Assembly (NCBI GenBank): GCA_963713505.1
Contig: CAVQMC010000020.1
Coordinates: 310,001 to 374,000 of the forward strand
Direction: 5' to 3'
DNA: 64,000 nt
Origin: CAVQMC01 sp963713505
GTDB taxonomy: Bacteria > Bacteroidota > Ignavibacteria > Ignavibacteriales > Ignavibacteriaceae
How positions within the stretch are numbered: position 1 is the first letter of the stretch; the number at the start of each line of letters is the position of its first letter. Both the position numbers and the translations under genes were made by a program. Below the pieces are notes generated by a model. That model did no database searches and was not told the origin of the DNA. It saw nothing but the letters and a program-made list of their open reading frames with translations. This document shows, in pieces, positions 9,816 to 19,570 of this stretch.

Positions 9816-9943
9816 AAAACCGTCGTGTGGGAGAAAGCACCCTCCAGGCTCTATTAAAGTTTGAAAGCCATGCCTTCGACCCCACAGACGGCAAGTATTG
9901 GAGTCACGGTATAAGAGTCTCAACTACTATGCCGAATAAAAAG
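9814..9943 (-). ncRNA. Candidate structured RNA of unknown class ending in a terminator-like stem
   Basis: Between the convergent rqcH and deacetylase genes lies an unusually GC-rich stretch for this genome. A long helix pairs 9820-9824 and 9826-9831 with 9887-9891 and 9881-9886 (11 bp, one bulged G). It encloses a smaller helix (CAGGCT with AGCCATG, near 9845-9871). A second hairpin lies at 9894-9928. On the minus strand the long stem runs straight into six T (A 9814-9819), as at an intrinsic terminator. I could not match it to SRP, 6S, RNase P, tmRNA or any riboswitch I know. It could also be only an elaborate terminator for the deacetylase operon. Confidence 0.4.
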
Positions 9944-10023
9944 TTTGTTTTTTGTCGGAAATATTAACTATTTAATAGGAAAAACGAGTTTATTTTTGAG
10001 ATTGTAGCTCAGTTTGAGACGTA

Positions 10024-11147
10024 CTATAAAAATGATTTTTTATAAAAATTTAAAATCGCTTTATAAATATTAATTCCAATCTCAATTACCGAATCATCCG
10101 GTAAAAATTTTGGATTATGCAGTCCATATTTCTCACCTGTTGAAGTTCCAAGCCAGAACATAAAGGAAGGATATTTTTTAGAAAGGAAACCGAAATCTTC
10201 TCCGGTCATTTTATAACCGCAATTAATAAAAGGAAATATATCAGTTAATTTGTTAAGAAATATTTTCAAACAATTCATTGTTCACAATTACTTCCGGATA
10301 ATGCGCACCTTTTGTTATTTTGAAGTCTACACCTTCGCTTAGTTTAATCGCCTGTAAAATATTTTCTAAATTATTTAGATAGTCAATTACTTTATTTTCG
10401 TTCAATGCTCTCAGCGTACATTCTAATTTTGCATGCATTGGAATAATATTTCTAACATCTCCGGCAGATTATTTTACCCGGTGCAAACACAACAGGCTCA
10501 TTCAAATTTTTAGGAATTTTATCTACTATATCTAAAAAAGTTCTTAAAGCATTAAAAGCATTTTTCCCTTCATAAGGAAATGCAACATGAGAACTTTTAC
10601 CAAAAAATTCTATATCAATTTCCAGAGCCGAAGCAAATAAAACTCCGGGCGAACTAGCTATTGTGCCCTTTTTGTATTCATCAGTTACATGTAATGCAAA
10701 TGCATTTTTAATTTTATAATTTGAAAAAATCCCGGTTTTATAAAACTCCATTGCTCCGCCGCCGCTTTCCTCAGCAGGCTGAAAAAGAAACAAGATATTT
10801 TTATCAATATTTGCTTTTAATACATGTTCTAAAAATCCATATAAAATTGAGGTATGAACATCATGGCCGCAAGCATGCATAAAATTATTTTGCGATTTAA
10901 ATTCTATTTCATTTTGTTCTTTAATTGGTAAGGCATCAATATCAGCTCTGAACAAAATATAATCATCAGAATTTACTTTGTATTCAACGAGCAGTCCGGT
11001 TTTGTATGGTGTATGAATATTTAATTTCTTTGAACTATCTATCGATTCAATGTTGTTTATTAATAGTTTTGTCGTTTCAAATTCTTTAAATGATAATTCA
11101 GGATTCTTATGAAGTGTATGTCGTAATTCAACAGGACTTAAACTCAT
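10024..11147 (-). CDS. M20 amidohydrolase, probable N-acetyldiaminopimelate deacetylase (two frameshifts)
   Basis: M20D-family metallohydrolase (YkuR/hippuricase-like). Motifs are ADIDALPI, the metal ligands HACGHDVH, AEESGGG with the catalytic Glu pair, and, in the last fragment, MTGEDFGF with the final metal-ligand region. The reading frame breaks twice by one extra base: at 10469-10470 (restoring KISAGDVRNIIPMHAK) and at 10263-10266. 1124 nt fits 373 aa plus two bases. The ATG overlaps the corrected lysC stop as ATGA. Because dapH lies upstream in the same operon, the natural substrate is most likely N-acetyl-LL-diaminopimelate, released to LL-DAP plus acetate. General aminoacylase activity is the alternative. 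Confidence 0.83.
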
Positions 11148-12395
11148 GGCTGCACTGTATTTTGTTTTGTTGATATGAATTCTTCGGATTCTTCAATCCA
11201 TTTTTTATGACAAATAGATAAGCTTTTTTCAAGTGATTCTTTATGAACAAGTATTGAAATTCTGAAACGAAGTTGTTGAAACTCCATAAACTTTAATTTT
11301 ATTATTATCCAATAAATTTAAAGTTGAAGACAGAACATTATTATCGATATTTAAACCTTCTCCTATTAAAGATAAAGTGCTAAAATTTAAATCAAGTTCA
11401 ATACTTTTTCCAAATTTATTTATTAATTCAGATTTGATTTTATCCCAGCCATAAACTTCTTTATATGAAATCACAAATGATATTTTAGATTCATTGTTTT
11501 GGTTTTCATTTTCAGCGTAGTTCAATTCTTTAATCTTAATTCCATTTTCATCGAAATAATTTATAAGCCATTTAAAGCTGCCTTCACTCCCAGAAATATT
11601 AATTATTATTCTTACAATATCTTTTTCATAGACAACAGATTTTACACCTTTTGGAATGCCGGGAGCTAATTTTCTTATTATAGTTTCTTTGCCAGGATTA
11701 AATGTACTCCTGGCATAAATAGCAATTTGTGCTTCTTTTGCGAATTGAACAGCTTGAGCGTTTAGAACTTTTGCTCCTGAAATACTCATTTCCTGCATTT
11801 GCTGATATGAAATTTCCTTTAAATGTATAGCTTCTTTTATTAATGAAGGATCAGCAGTATAAACTCCGTCAACATCAGAATAAATTTCACATCTTTCTGC
11901 ATTTAATGCGGCGGCTAAAGCAACTGCAGAAGTATCAGAACCCCCTCTTCCTAGAGTTGTGATATCTCTTTTATAACTAACTCCTTGAAAGCCTCCTATT
12001 ACAACTACTTTATCTTTTTCCAATTCATCCTGAACCCTTACCGGCCTAACTTCAATTACTCGAGCATCATTATGTCTGTCATTTGTAATTATTCCAGACT
12101 GTGAACCGGTTAATGAAATTGCTTCAATTCCTAGTTCGTTTAATGCAATACAAAGTAAGGACATTGTGATTCTTTCACCAGTGCTAAGAAGCATATCCAT
12201 TTCACGTTTCGCAGGACTTTGAGAAATACTTTGAGCCATTTCGATTAAAGAATTAGTTGTCTTTCCCATTGCCGAAACTACTGCAGCGACATCATATCCG
12301 GCTTTTTTAACTGCAGCAATTCCATCGGCAATTTTTTTGATTTTTTCAATATCCGCTACACTGCTTCCGCCGTATTTTTGAACTATTATGCTCAT
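11144..12395 (-). CDS. lysC: Aspartate kinase (one frameshift near the C-terminus)
   Basis: Phosphorylates aspartate, the first step toward lysine, diaminopimelate, threonine and methionine. The kinase domain starts with VQKYGGSSV and contains TLGRGGSDTSAVALA. Two ACT-like regulatory segments follow (about residues 270-400), so lysine feedback is likely. The open frame ends at 11241, but an extra base in AAA 11265-11267 explains this. The other frame continues SFRISILVHKESLEKS and ends at 11144-11146, where the stop overlaps the ATG of the deacetylase. The corrected length, 416 aa, is normal for monofunctional LysC. It sits six bases after dapH. Confidence 0.93.
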
Positions 12396-12401
12396 TAAAA
12401 A

Positions 12402-13102
12402 TTATAACTTTCTTAATTCTTCCATCAATTGAGTTTTGGATTTGGTTTTGTCATCAACTTTTTTTAGAATTTTTGCAGGAACACCGGCAACAACAGTATA
12501 AGGTTCAACATCTTTGACAACAATGGATCCGGCTGCAACTACAGCTCCTTTTCCAACTTTTACACCTTCAAGAACAACCACATTTGCTCCTATTAACACA
12601 TTATCTTCTATAATAACAGGATCAGCGCTTGGCGGTTCAATTACTCCGGCTAAAACTGTTCCGGCTCCTATATGACAATTCTTTCCTACAATTGCTCTAC
12701 CGCCTACAACAACATTCATATCAATCATCGTTTTTTCACCGATTGTTGCTCCGATATTCAAAACTGCTCCCATCATTATTACACAATTATCACCAATTTC
12801 TACAAGATCACGAATTATTGCTCCCGGTTCAATTCTGCAGTTATATTTTGTCAGATCAGCCATTGGAATTGCAGAATTTCTTCTGTCAATTTCAATTTTA
12901 TATTTGCTGATATATTATCTTTATTAGAATCATAAAACTTTTGGAAATCATTATATTCACAAAATAAAATACCGGATTCATTATTTCCATAATATTCTAA
13001 ATCACTAAAGTTGATCTTCCCTAACTTACCTTTTAGATAAATTTTAGCAGGAGTTTTCTTAACTGAATTCGAGATATAATTTATTACTTCGTATGAATCC
13101 AT
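12402..13102 (-). CDS. dapH: Tetrahydrodipicolinate N-acetyltransferase (one frameshift)
   Basis: Acetylates tetrahydrodipicolinate with acetyl-CoA, the branch-defining step of the acetylated DAP pathway. The N-terminal domain starts MDSYEVINYISNSVKKTP, typical of DapH/YkuQ. The C-terminal part is a left-handed beta helix of hexapeptide repeats (GDNCVIMMGAVLNIGA onward). The gene is broken by one missing base in the run at 12896-12899. Restoring it yields the family motif IEIDRRNSAIP, which spans the junction and confirms a single gene. The corrected length is 233 aa, as in Bacillus. It lies in the dapA-dapB-dapH-lysC-deacetylase order. Confidence 0.92.
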
Positions 13103-13134
13103 ATAAAACTTTCAAATAAAATAAATTAGAATAT

Positions 13135-13814
13135 TTATTTACTGTTAATAATTACTTTTTGAAATATAACATCTCTAAATGAATAAAAACCGTTTTTCTG
13201 CTGTAAAATAAAATTAGCAGAAACTAAAATTCCTTCTGCAAATGTTCTTCTTGAAGTTGCTCTATGTGAAATTGAGAAATTTCACCTAATCCGCCAAAAT
13301 AAATAGTATGATCTCCTACTATATTTCCTAATCTTAATGAGGAAATGTTGACTTCCTGCTCCCCAAATATTTCCCGGAGCATTTTGGCAGTTCCCGAAGG
13401 CTTGTCTTTCTTAAAACGATGATGAGTTTCTACAATTTCTATGTCCCAGTCTTTTAAATCTTTATAGGCTGTTTCGGTAAGTTTTAATAAATATTGTACA
13501 CCAACAGAATAATTATAACTTTGAATTATCGGAATTTTCTTTGACAACTTTTTAAGTGATTCTACTTGTTCATCTTTTAAACCTGTAGTTGCAACAATAA
13601 GAGGAATTTTCATTTCTTCAGCATAATTCATAGAATTTTGAAGAACTTCCGGTAAGGAACAATCGATTAACAGATTGGGTTTGTCTTTAGCCCACTCCCC
13701 TTCAAGACTATATTCAAATACAACTTCATGCTTTTTCTCAGAAAAAACTGAAATTACTTCTTTCCCTAATCTCCCCGAAGAACCAATTAATCCATATTTA
13801 AAGTTCTTTTGCAT
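13135..13814 (-). CDS. dapB: 4-hydroxy-tetrahydrodipicolinate reductase (one frameshift)
   Basis: Reduces the DapA product with NAD(P)H in lysine/DAP synthesis. The N-terminal dinucleotide fold has GLIGSSGRLGKEV. The substrate-binding signature is EIVETHHRFKKDKPSGTA with the conserved HH and KxxK. The frame is lost near 13272-13273 (one base missing). The alternative frame resumes with ISHRATSRRTFAEGI, the conserved C-terminal segment, and ends at 13135-13137, giving about 226 aa. This is slightly short, as in many Bacteroidota enzymes. It starts 42 nt after the corrected dapA stop. Confidence 0.92.
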
Positions 13815-13856
13815 AATAAAACCTTATGATATATTATAATTTAATTTATTATTCGA

Positions 13857-14730
13857 TTAACTATATTTCTCCAATTCGTCACTTAAAACTTTTTCATTTT
13901 TTCTTGATAATGCAATCAAAGGTAATCTTAAATTATTTTCACATAATCCTAATCTTATTCATAACATATTTAATTGGAGAAGGACTTGTTTCAACAAACA
14001 GCAAGTTCATCATTTTGTTGTATTTACTATTTAATTCTTTTGCTTTTAAAATATTACCCGACAATAATGAATCAGTTAATAATTTTAGTTCTCCTGGAAA
14101 AGCATTTGAAAATACCGAAACTACTCCGTCGCCTCCTAAAGCCATAATTGGCATCGTCTGATCGTCATTTCCCGATAAAACTGATAGTGTATTAGGCTTC
14201 ATTGCAATTAAATTAGCTATTTGAGAAATGTTTCCGCTAGCTTCTTTAACGGCAACTACATTCTTACATAGTTCATGAATTTTAAGAATAGTTTCCGGAA
14301 GCATATTCATTGCTGTTCTTGAAGGAACATTATATAAAATTATGGGAAGATCGGATTTTTCCGAGATATATTTATAATGTTCAACTAAGCTTTCTTGTGA
14401 ACCTTTATTATAATATGGATTAACAACCAAAACTCCATCCGCACCAAGGTCTTTGGACAATTTGTTAAGCTTAACTACTTTTTTTGTATCATTTGTTCCC
14501 GTTCCTACAATAATTTTTGCTTTTCCTAAAGCTTGTTCAACAACAGCAGAGACTAATTTTCTTCTTTCTTCTTCATCTATTACAGGAGATTCGCCTGTTG
14601 TTCCTAATACTATTAATGCATCAACTTTATTTTTCAGCTGATGATCGATGATATTTTTTAAGGCATTAAAATCAATTCCATTATCTTTATTAAAAGGTGT
14701 AACTAATGCAGTTCCGACTCCTTTAAACAT
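13857..14730 (-). CDS. dapA: 4-hydroxy-tetrahydrodipicolinate synthase (one frameshift near the end)
   Basis: Condenses pyruvate with aspartate semialdehyde. The TIM barrel shows GTTGESPVI, NPYYNKGSQE, LYNVPSRTAMNM with the catalytic Tyr, and VVAVKEASGN with the Schiff-base Lys. The open frame ends at 13939 with an aberrant tail. Removing one base at 13951-13952 gives NKIGLCENNLRLPLIALS and a stop at 13857, 290 aa in total, the family length. It is the first gene of the minus-strand DAP operon. The promoter must lie in the 260-bp spacer to 14991; no lysine riboswitch is visible there. Confidence 0.94.
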
Positions 14731-14896
14731 GAATTACCTCGAGTGATTTTATAATTGTACTAATCTAAAACTTTTATATAAAAATAATTTACTGAGTAAT
14801 GTAATTTTAGCTAAAAGTTCTAGAATGATAAAAAGAAAAACAATGTTTTAATTTGGTACAACCAAAATTATCAAAATGTTTTATAAATGCACAATT

Positions 14897-14925
14897 TTGA
14901 TGGCATTATAGTTGTCAAATATAAT
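14897..14925 (+). promoter_or_regulatory. Sigma-70-like promoter for the small-gene cluster
   Basis: TTGATG (14897-14902), exactly 17 bp, then TATAAT (14920-14925), 65 bp before the ATG at 14991. It has the classical -35/-10 form rather than the TAnnTTTG form typical of Bacteroidetes. Function is inferred from consensus only. Confidence 0.55.
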
Positions 14926-14990
14926 ATAAAAAAACAAATTTATTTGTTTTCGGATTTCAAAAAGAGCAATATCAACTTAAAATTTAATCT

Positions 14991-15266
14991 ATGAATAATA
15001 CTGAAAATAATGAAGCGGATAACTTTAATTTCTACAAGAAATATGAATATATTTTCGTTTCCTTAATTGCAGGAATGATTGGTTATCTGTTATTCTTCTT
15101 CATCTTAATAATAACTTATTGGATAACTTCCAAATTTTTTAATCTCGGTACATTCGCATTAAATGAATCGGATTTTCAAATTTCATCTATAGGTTTTGCT
15201 ACTGCATTTATTTATTTCTATTTCAAGGTAGCTAGAAAAAATTTAAAAAGTAGTAAATCAAATTAA
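14991..15266 (+). CDS. Small two-helix membrane protein, unknown function
   Basis: 91-aa protein that I do not recognise. An acidic N-terminus (about 20 aa) is followed by a strongly hydrophobic segment (about residues 22-48). A shorter hydrophobic stretch (about 66-80) and a basic tail (KVARKNLKSSKSN) come next, so both ends are probably cytoplasmic. It is the first of three small plus-strand genes behind a clear promoter at 14897. There are no cysteines and no signal peptidase site. The composition is similar to its neighbours. Confidence 0.6.
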   Translation: MNNTENNEADNFNFYKKYEYIFVSLIAGMIGYLLFFFILIITYWITSKFFNLGTFALNESDFQISSIGFATAFIYFYFKVARKNLKSSKSN

Positions 15267-15291
15267 TTAATGATAAATAAAAATATTTTTT

Positions 15292-15522
15292 ATGAAACCT
15301 GAAAAGCAAATTAAACAAAGCTCTAATGAAATTGATAAAATGAAAACATTTAATACTGAATCAAATATTAATTTGATTACTACTAGTGTTGAATTATTAA
15401 ATTATTGTCAGACAATTTTAAGTCGTCAACTTCTTTTAGATTTTAAAAATGATAAGAAACGAAGAGAAGCTGAACAATATATTAAAAAGACAATTGATAT
15501 ATTAAAAGAAATAATAGAATAA
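15292..15522 (+). CDS. Small helical protein, unknown function
   Basis: 76-aa hydrophilic protein with high Lys, Glu and Asn content and no membrane segment. The second half (about residues 28-76) has heptad-like spacing of Leu/Ile and could form a helical hairpin or coiled coil. It lies 25 bp after the small membrane protein and 27 bp before a TPR protein in the same direction, so one transcript is likely. I recognise no family. Coding status rests on the uninterrupted frame and the consistent spacing only. Confidence 0.45.
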   Translation: MKPEKQIKQSSNEIDKMKTFNTESNINLITTSVELLNYCQTILSRQLLLDFKNDKKRREAEQYIKKTIDILKEIIE

Positions 15523-15549
15523 AAAACTGAATAATTTATTGAGTATAAA

Positions 15550-15921
15550 ATGAATACAAAAACCTTAAAAATTTCCGGAAAAGCCCAAGAGTTTTATAAT
15601 CTAGGAAACTGCAAATTTTTACTTCATGAATATGATAACGCAATAGAAGCATATTCCAAAGTTATAGACCTGGATCCAAATTCGAGCGAAGCTTATTATA
15701 AAAGAGCAAATATTAAAATAATGATTAAAGATTATTCCGGTGCAATACAAGATCTTGATAAAGCTATCGAATTAAATCCGGATTTTGCTGAAGCTTTAAA
15801 CAACCGCGGTGTATTAAAGTTCAATTCCGGAGATCTTCATTCCGGTCAAAAAGATATTATTAAAGCTGCTAGATTGGGATGTTTTAAAGCATTTGATTTG
15901 AACAAAAGATACTGTATTTAA
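15550..15921 (+). CDS. TPR repeat protein
   Basis: 123-aa soluble protein with about three tetratricopeptide repeats: one near residues 11-44 (AQEFYNLGNCKFLLHEYDNA), one near 45-78 (AYYKRANIKIMIKDYSGA) and one near 79-112 (ALNNRGVLKFNSGD). No signal peptide. TPR arrays mediate protein-protein contacts, and here the partner may be the two small proteins encoded just upstream. It is the last gene of the cluster, followed by a repeat element and a tRNA. Confidence 0.8.
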   Translation: MNTKTLKISGKAQEFYNLGNCKFLLHEYDNAIEAYSKVIDLDPNSSEAYYKRANIKIMIKDYSGAIQDLDKAIELNPDFAEALNNRGVLKFNSGDLHSGQKDIIKAARLGCFKAFDLNKRYCI

Positions 15922-15980
15922 CCTAATTTGCATTGTTCAGTTAAATTCCAATTTCCTACTAAAGATCAGAATTCAAATTT

Positions 15981-16098
15981 CACTGTCATTCTGATTCTTC
16001 CTGTCGGTAGACATGTTTATTTCAGAATCTAACTAGGCATTATTAATGTTTTCCAAATCAAGTCTGCCTGCCGGACTGGCAAATTCGGAATGACAATC
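15981..16098. repeat. Degenerate inverted-repeat element (MITE/REP-like)
   Basis: The left end CACTGTCATTCTGA (15981-15994) is the near reverse complement of the right end TTCGGAATGACAATC (16084-16098). Inside are TTCAGAATCT and the GC-rich CTGCCTGCCGGACTGGC, unlike the AT-rich surroundings. Similar GTCATTCTGA...CAGAATC palindromes are scattered in many Bacteroidota genomes. There is no open frame inside, and only this copy is visible in the window. Confidence 0.5.
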
Positions 16099-16181
16099 TT
16101 TGAGTTTCAATAATCAACTACATAAATATCATTGTAAATCTATTTTTCAAATACTATATTTGTGTACAGTAATAAGGAAAT

Positions 16182-16259
<78 letters not shown>

Positions 16260-16378
16260 CTAATTTTTACTAATTCTCATTTTCCTCATCAAATTCTTCA
16301 CTATTCAAATCATATTATCTCTAAAAGAATTTTATTAAATTTCTTCATGTCAATTAAAATCTTATTATTCCCTTAAAT

Positions 16379-17017
16379 ATGAACTATTTAATAAGTGCAG
16401 TTATTGGATATTTGCTTGGCTCAATTCCATCAGCTTACTTGGTTGTAAAGAAATCAAAAGGATTGGATATCACAGAAATTGGATCCGGTAATGCCGGAGC
16501 AATGAATTCGTATGAAACATCCAACTCAAAAGTAATTGGATTAATTGTTTTGGTAATCGATGCTTTGAAAGGTTTATTAAGCGTTTATATTCCACTTTTA
16601 CTTTTACCTGTCGATTTTGTATATCCCGCTTTAGGTTTATTCTTTGCTGTATTTGCACATTGTTTTAATCCCTGGTTAAAATTCAAAGGAGGAAGAGGTT
16701 TAGCTACAGCAGCCGGAGGAAGTATTCTCCTTTTTCCCTTTTTACTTGCAGTATGGATTGTTTTATGGACTTTAATTTATTTAATGAAGCATGATATACT
16801 AGTTGCAAACATTTGGGCTACAGCTGCTTCGATATTAATTATTTATACTACAGACAAAATTGCTTATAAATATGCTTTCCCTTCTCCCGATTCTGTTTCT
16901 GCCTTAATGCTTTTTTCAACAGGAATAACGATATTAATTTTCATAAAACATATAGAACCGTTAAAAGAAATTATTCAATCAAAAAAATTGATAAAAAAAG
17001 GTGATAGAAATGTCTAG
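16379..17017 (+). CDS. plsY: Acyl-phosphate glycerol-3-phosphate acyltransferase PlsY
   Basis: Inner-membrane enzyme that transfers an acyl group from acyl phosphate to glycerol 3-phosphate, opening phospholipid synthesis. The 212-aa protein has five to six hydrophobic helices and the three conserved cytoplasmic motifs: GSIPSA (14-19), GSGNAGA (36-42) and HCFNPWLKFKGGRGLAT (near 93-109). The last eight bases overlap the start of htrA, so translation is probably coupled. Full length. Confidence 0.95.
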   Translation: MNYLISAVIGYLLGSIPSAYLVVKKSKGLDITEIGSGNAGAMNSYETSNSKVIGLIVLVIDALKGLLSVYIPLLLLPVDFVYPALGLFFAVFAHCFNPWLKFKGGRGLATAAGGSILLFPFLLAVWIVLWTLIYLMKHDILVANIWATAASILIIYTTDKIAYKYAFPSPDSVSALMLFSTGITILIFIKHIEPLKEIIQSKKLIKKGDRNV

Positions 17018-18204
17018 AGTAACTAAAATATCGATTCTTATTACAGTATTTTTAGTTGTTACAGGATCGATTTTTTATATATATGAATCAAACCGAAATA
17101 ATGTTAAACTTTTTCAAGATTCAAATAATATTAAACCTGCTTCATATCAGCAGCGTATTGATGCAACCAATGCAATTACAAATTCAAGAAGAAATATAAT
17201 TACAGAAACTGTGGCAAATGTCAGTCCCGGCAGTTGTAGGAATTAGTGTCACAGAGATTCGCCATTATGTTGATCCGTACAGTTCATTTTTTAATGATCC
17301 GTTTTTCAAACAATTTTTTGGTGATAGAGGAAATTACAGCCAAAAAATAAAAGGACTTGGTTCGGGATTTATAATTTCTCCTGATGGCTATATTGTAACT
17401 AATGATCACGTTGCAGGTAATGCTACTGAAATTACTGTTACTTTAACCAATGGAGAACACTACAAAGCAAAAATTGTAGGTGATGACCAAGTTACTGATA
17501 TAGCTTTACTTAAAATTGATGATACTGATCTTCCCTACGTTAATTTGGGTAATTCAGACAGTGTAATTATTGGTGAATGGGCAATTGCTCTGGGAAATCC
17601 TTTTGGTCTTTTCGAAATAAATGATAAACCAACTGTTACTGTTGGTGTTATAAGTGCAACGGGAATGAATCTTGAACCGATTGACAACAGATATTATTTA
17701 AATATGATTCAAACCGATGCTGCTATAAACGGCGGCAACAGCGGAGGACCGCTTGTGAACAGCTTAGGCAATGTGATAGGAATGAATACATTAATTTTCA
17801 CAGGCGGAAACGGAAGTCAAGGCAGTATTGGTTTAGGATTTGCAATTCCGATTAATAAAATTAAAAAAATAGTAAAAGAACTTAAAGAAAATGGTAAAGT
17901 AGACAGAGATTTTTCAGTTGGCCTTAGTATTCAATCAATTGACAATGGAATTGCGAGTTATTATAAATTAAAAACAACTAAAGGTGTTATTGTAACTCAA
18001 GTTTATCCGAATTCTCCTGCATCAAAAGCCGGAATAAAAGTAGGCGATATTATTATTAAAGTTAACGATTATACTATAAATGATCAGCAGACAATGGTTG
18101 GAGTTTTTCAGGAATTCCGGACAGGACAAACTGTAAAAGTTGATTTATTAAGAGATAATAAAGAACTAACAAAAGAAATGACTTTGGAGAAATCTAATGA
18201 TTGA
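17010..18204 (+). CDS. HtrA/DegP-type periplasmic serine protease (one frameshift)
   Basis: Trypsin-like protease/chaperone exported to the periplasm and anchored by an N-terminal helix (about residues 5-24). The catalytic triad is His in TNDHVAG, Asp in DIALLKID and Ser in GGNSGGPL. One PDZ domain follows, with GVIVTQVYPNSPASKAGIK. The frame breaks at CCC 17226-17228 (one extra base), separating the anchor from the protease domain; corrected, it reads ANVSPAVVGISV, 397 aa. ATG 17010 is preferred over GTG 17001 because AAAGGTG is well spaced before it. The stop overlaps the purB start. Confidence 0.92.
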
Positions 18205-19499
18205 AAGATATACACTCCCTAAAATGGGAGCAATCTGGGAAGATGAATTTAAATTCAACACCTGGTTAAAAATTGAAATTCTTGCATGCGAAGCAAGAGC
18301 AGAAATGGGAGATATTCCTAATAAAGATGTTGAAGTTATAAAATCCAAAGCCAATTTTGATATTAAAAGAATACTTGAAATTGAAGAAACTACCAAACAC
18401 GATGTAATTGCTTTTCTTACAAATGTTGCTGAATATGTTGGTCCTGAATCGCGGCATATTCATTATGGAATGACTTCCTCCGATATTCTTGATACTACCC
18501 TTTCCTATCAAATGAAAACTGCGGGAGAAATGCTGTTAACAAGGCTCATCGAACTTAAAAATGCTTTGCAGGTAAGAGCTCTTGAACATAAAAAAACGAT
18601 TTGTGTCGGAAGGACTCATGGAATTCACGCTGAACCAATTACTATGGGTTTAAAATTTGCACTTTGGTATGAAGAAACAAATAGAAACATCGTCCGTCTT
18701 GCAAATGCAATAAATATGATTAGTGTAGGTCAAATTTCCGGTGCGGTAGGAACTTTTGAACATTTATCACCGAAAGTTGAAGAATATGTCTGCAAACATT
18801 TAGGATTAAATCCTGCTTTAGTATCCACTCAAATTATTCAAAGGGACAGGCATGCCGAATTTCTAACTACACTTGCAATTATAGGTGCTTCTTTAGAAAA
18901 ATTTTCTGTGGAAATAAGACATCTGCAAAAAACAGAAGTATTGGAAGTCGAAGAATTTTTCTCAAAAGGCCAAAAAGGATCTTCTGCAATGCCGCATAAA
19001 AGAAATCCAATTGTGAGTGAAAGAATTTCCGGACTGTCGAGAGTCTTAAGAGGGAATGCTTTAGCCTGCAATGGAAAATGTTGCCTTATGGCATGAAAGA
19101 GATATTTCCCATTCTTCTGTTGAAAGAATTGTTGTACCGGATAGCTGTATTGCTTTAGATTATATGCTGGATTTAATGACAAAGTTAATAAAAAATTTAT
19201 TGATCTACCCGGAAAACATGCTGAAAAATCTTAATATTACGAGAGGCTTAGTTTTTTCTCAAACTGTTTTATTAAAACTTGTAAGTAAAGGAATTTCCAG
19301 AGAAGACGCTTATAAAATTGTTCAAACTTCTGCAATGGAGGTATGGGCTGATAAAAATAAAAATCTAATGGATGAACTTTTAAAATCAGAAGAAGTTCTA
19401 AAATATTTAACTAATGATGAAATAAAAGAAATATTTAATACGGATAAAATGCTTAAAAATGTTGATTTCATTTTTTCAAGAACTGTTGAACAAGAATAG
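18197..19499 (+). CDS. purB: Adenylosuccinate lyase (one frameshift)
   Basis: Releases fumarate from SAICAR and adenylosuccinate in purine synthesis. The first 290 residues include GMTSSDILDT, the catalytic-His region GRTHGIHAEP and the fumarase/aspartase signature SSAMPHKRNP. The remainder, starting ENVALWHERDISHSSVER, lies one frame over. One extra A at 19070-19071 explains the break; corrected length 433 aa, standard for the family. The start overlaps the htrA end by 8 nt. Since this enzyme is normally essential, the break is probably a sequence error. Confidence 0.94.
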
Positions 19500-19570
19500 A
19501 CAAACTGATATGTATCAAATCCAATAATAATTTTAAAGATTATATTTTCCGAAAGAATTAAGGAGTTAAA

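Noticed and set aside
9996..10023. Sequence GATTGTAGCTCAGTTTGAGA resembling the 5' end and D-arm of a tRNA
   Set aside because: No anticodon arm, T-arm or acceptor partner follows; the match is too short to call a tRNA or an attachment site.
12629..12935. Plus-strand open frames opposite dapH
   Set aside because: Composition is that of an antisense reading of hexapeptide repeats; no start signals and no family resemblance.
14731..14990. Lysine riboswitch before dapA
   Set aside because: No conserved L-box core elements visible in the 260-bp spacer.
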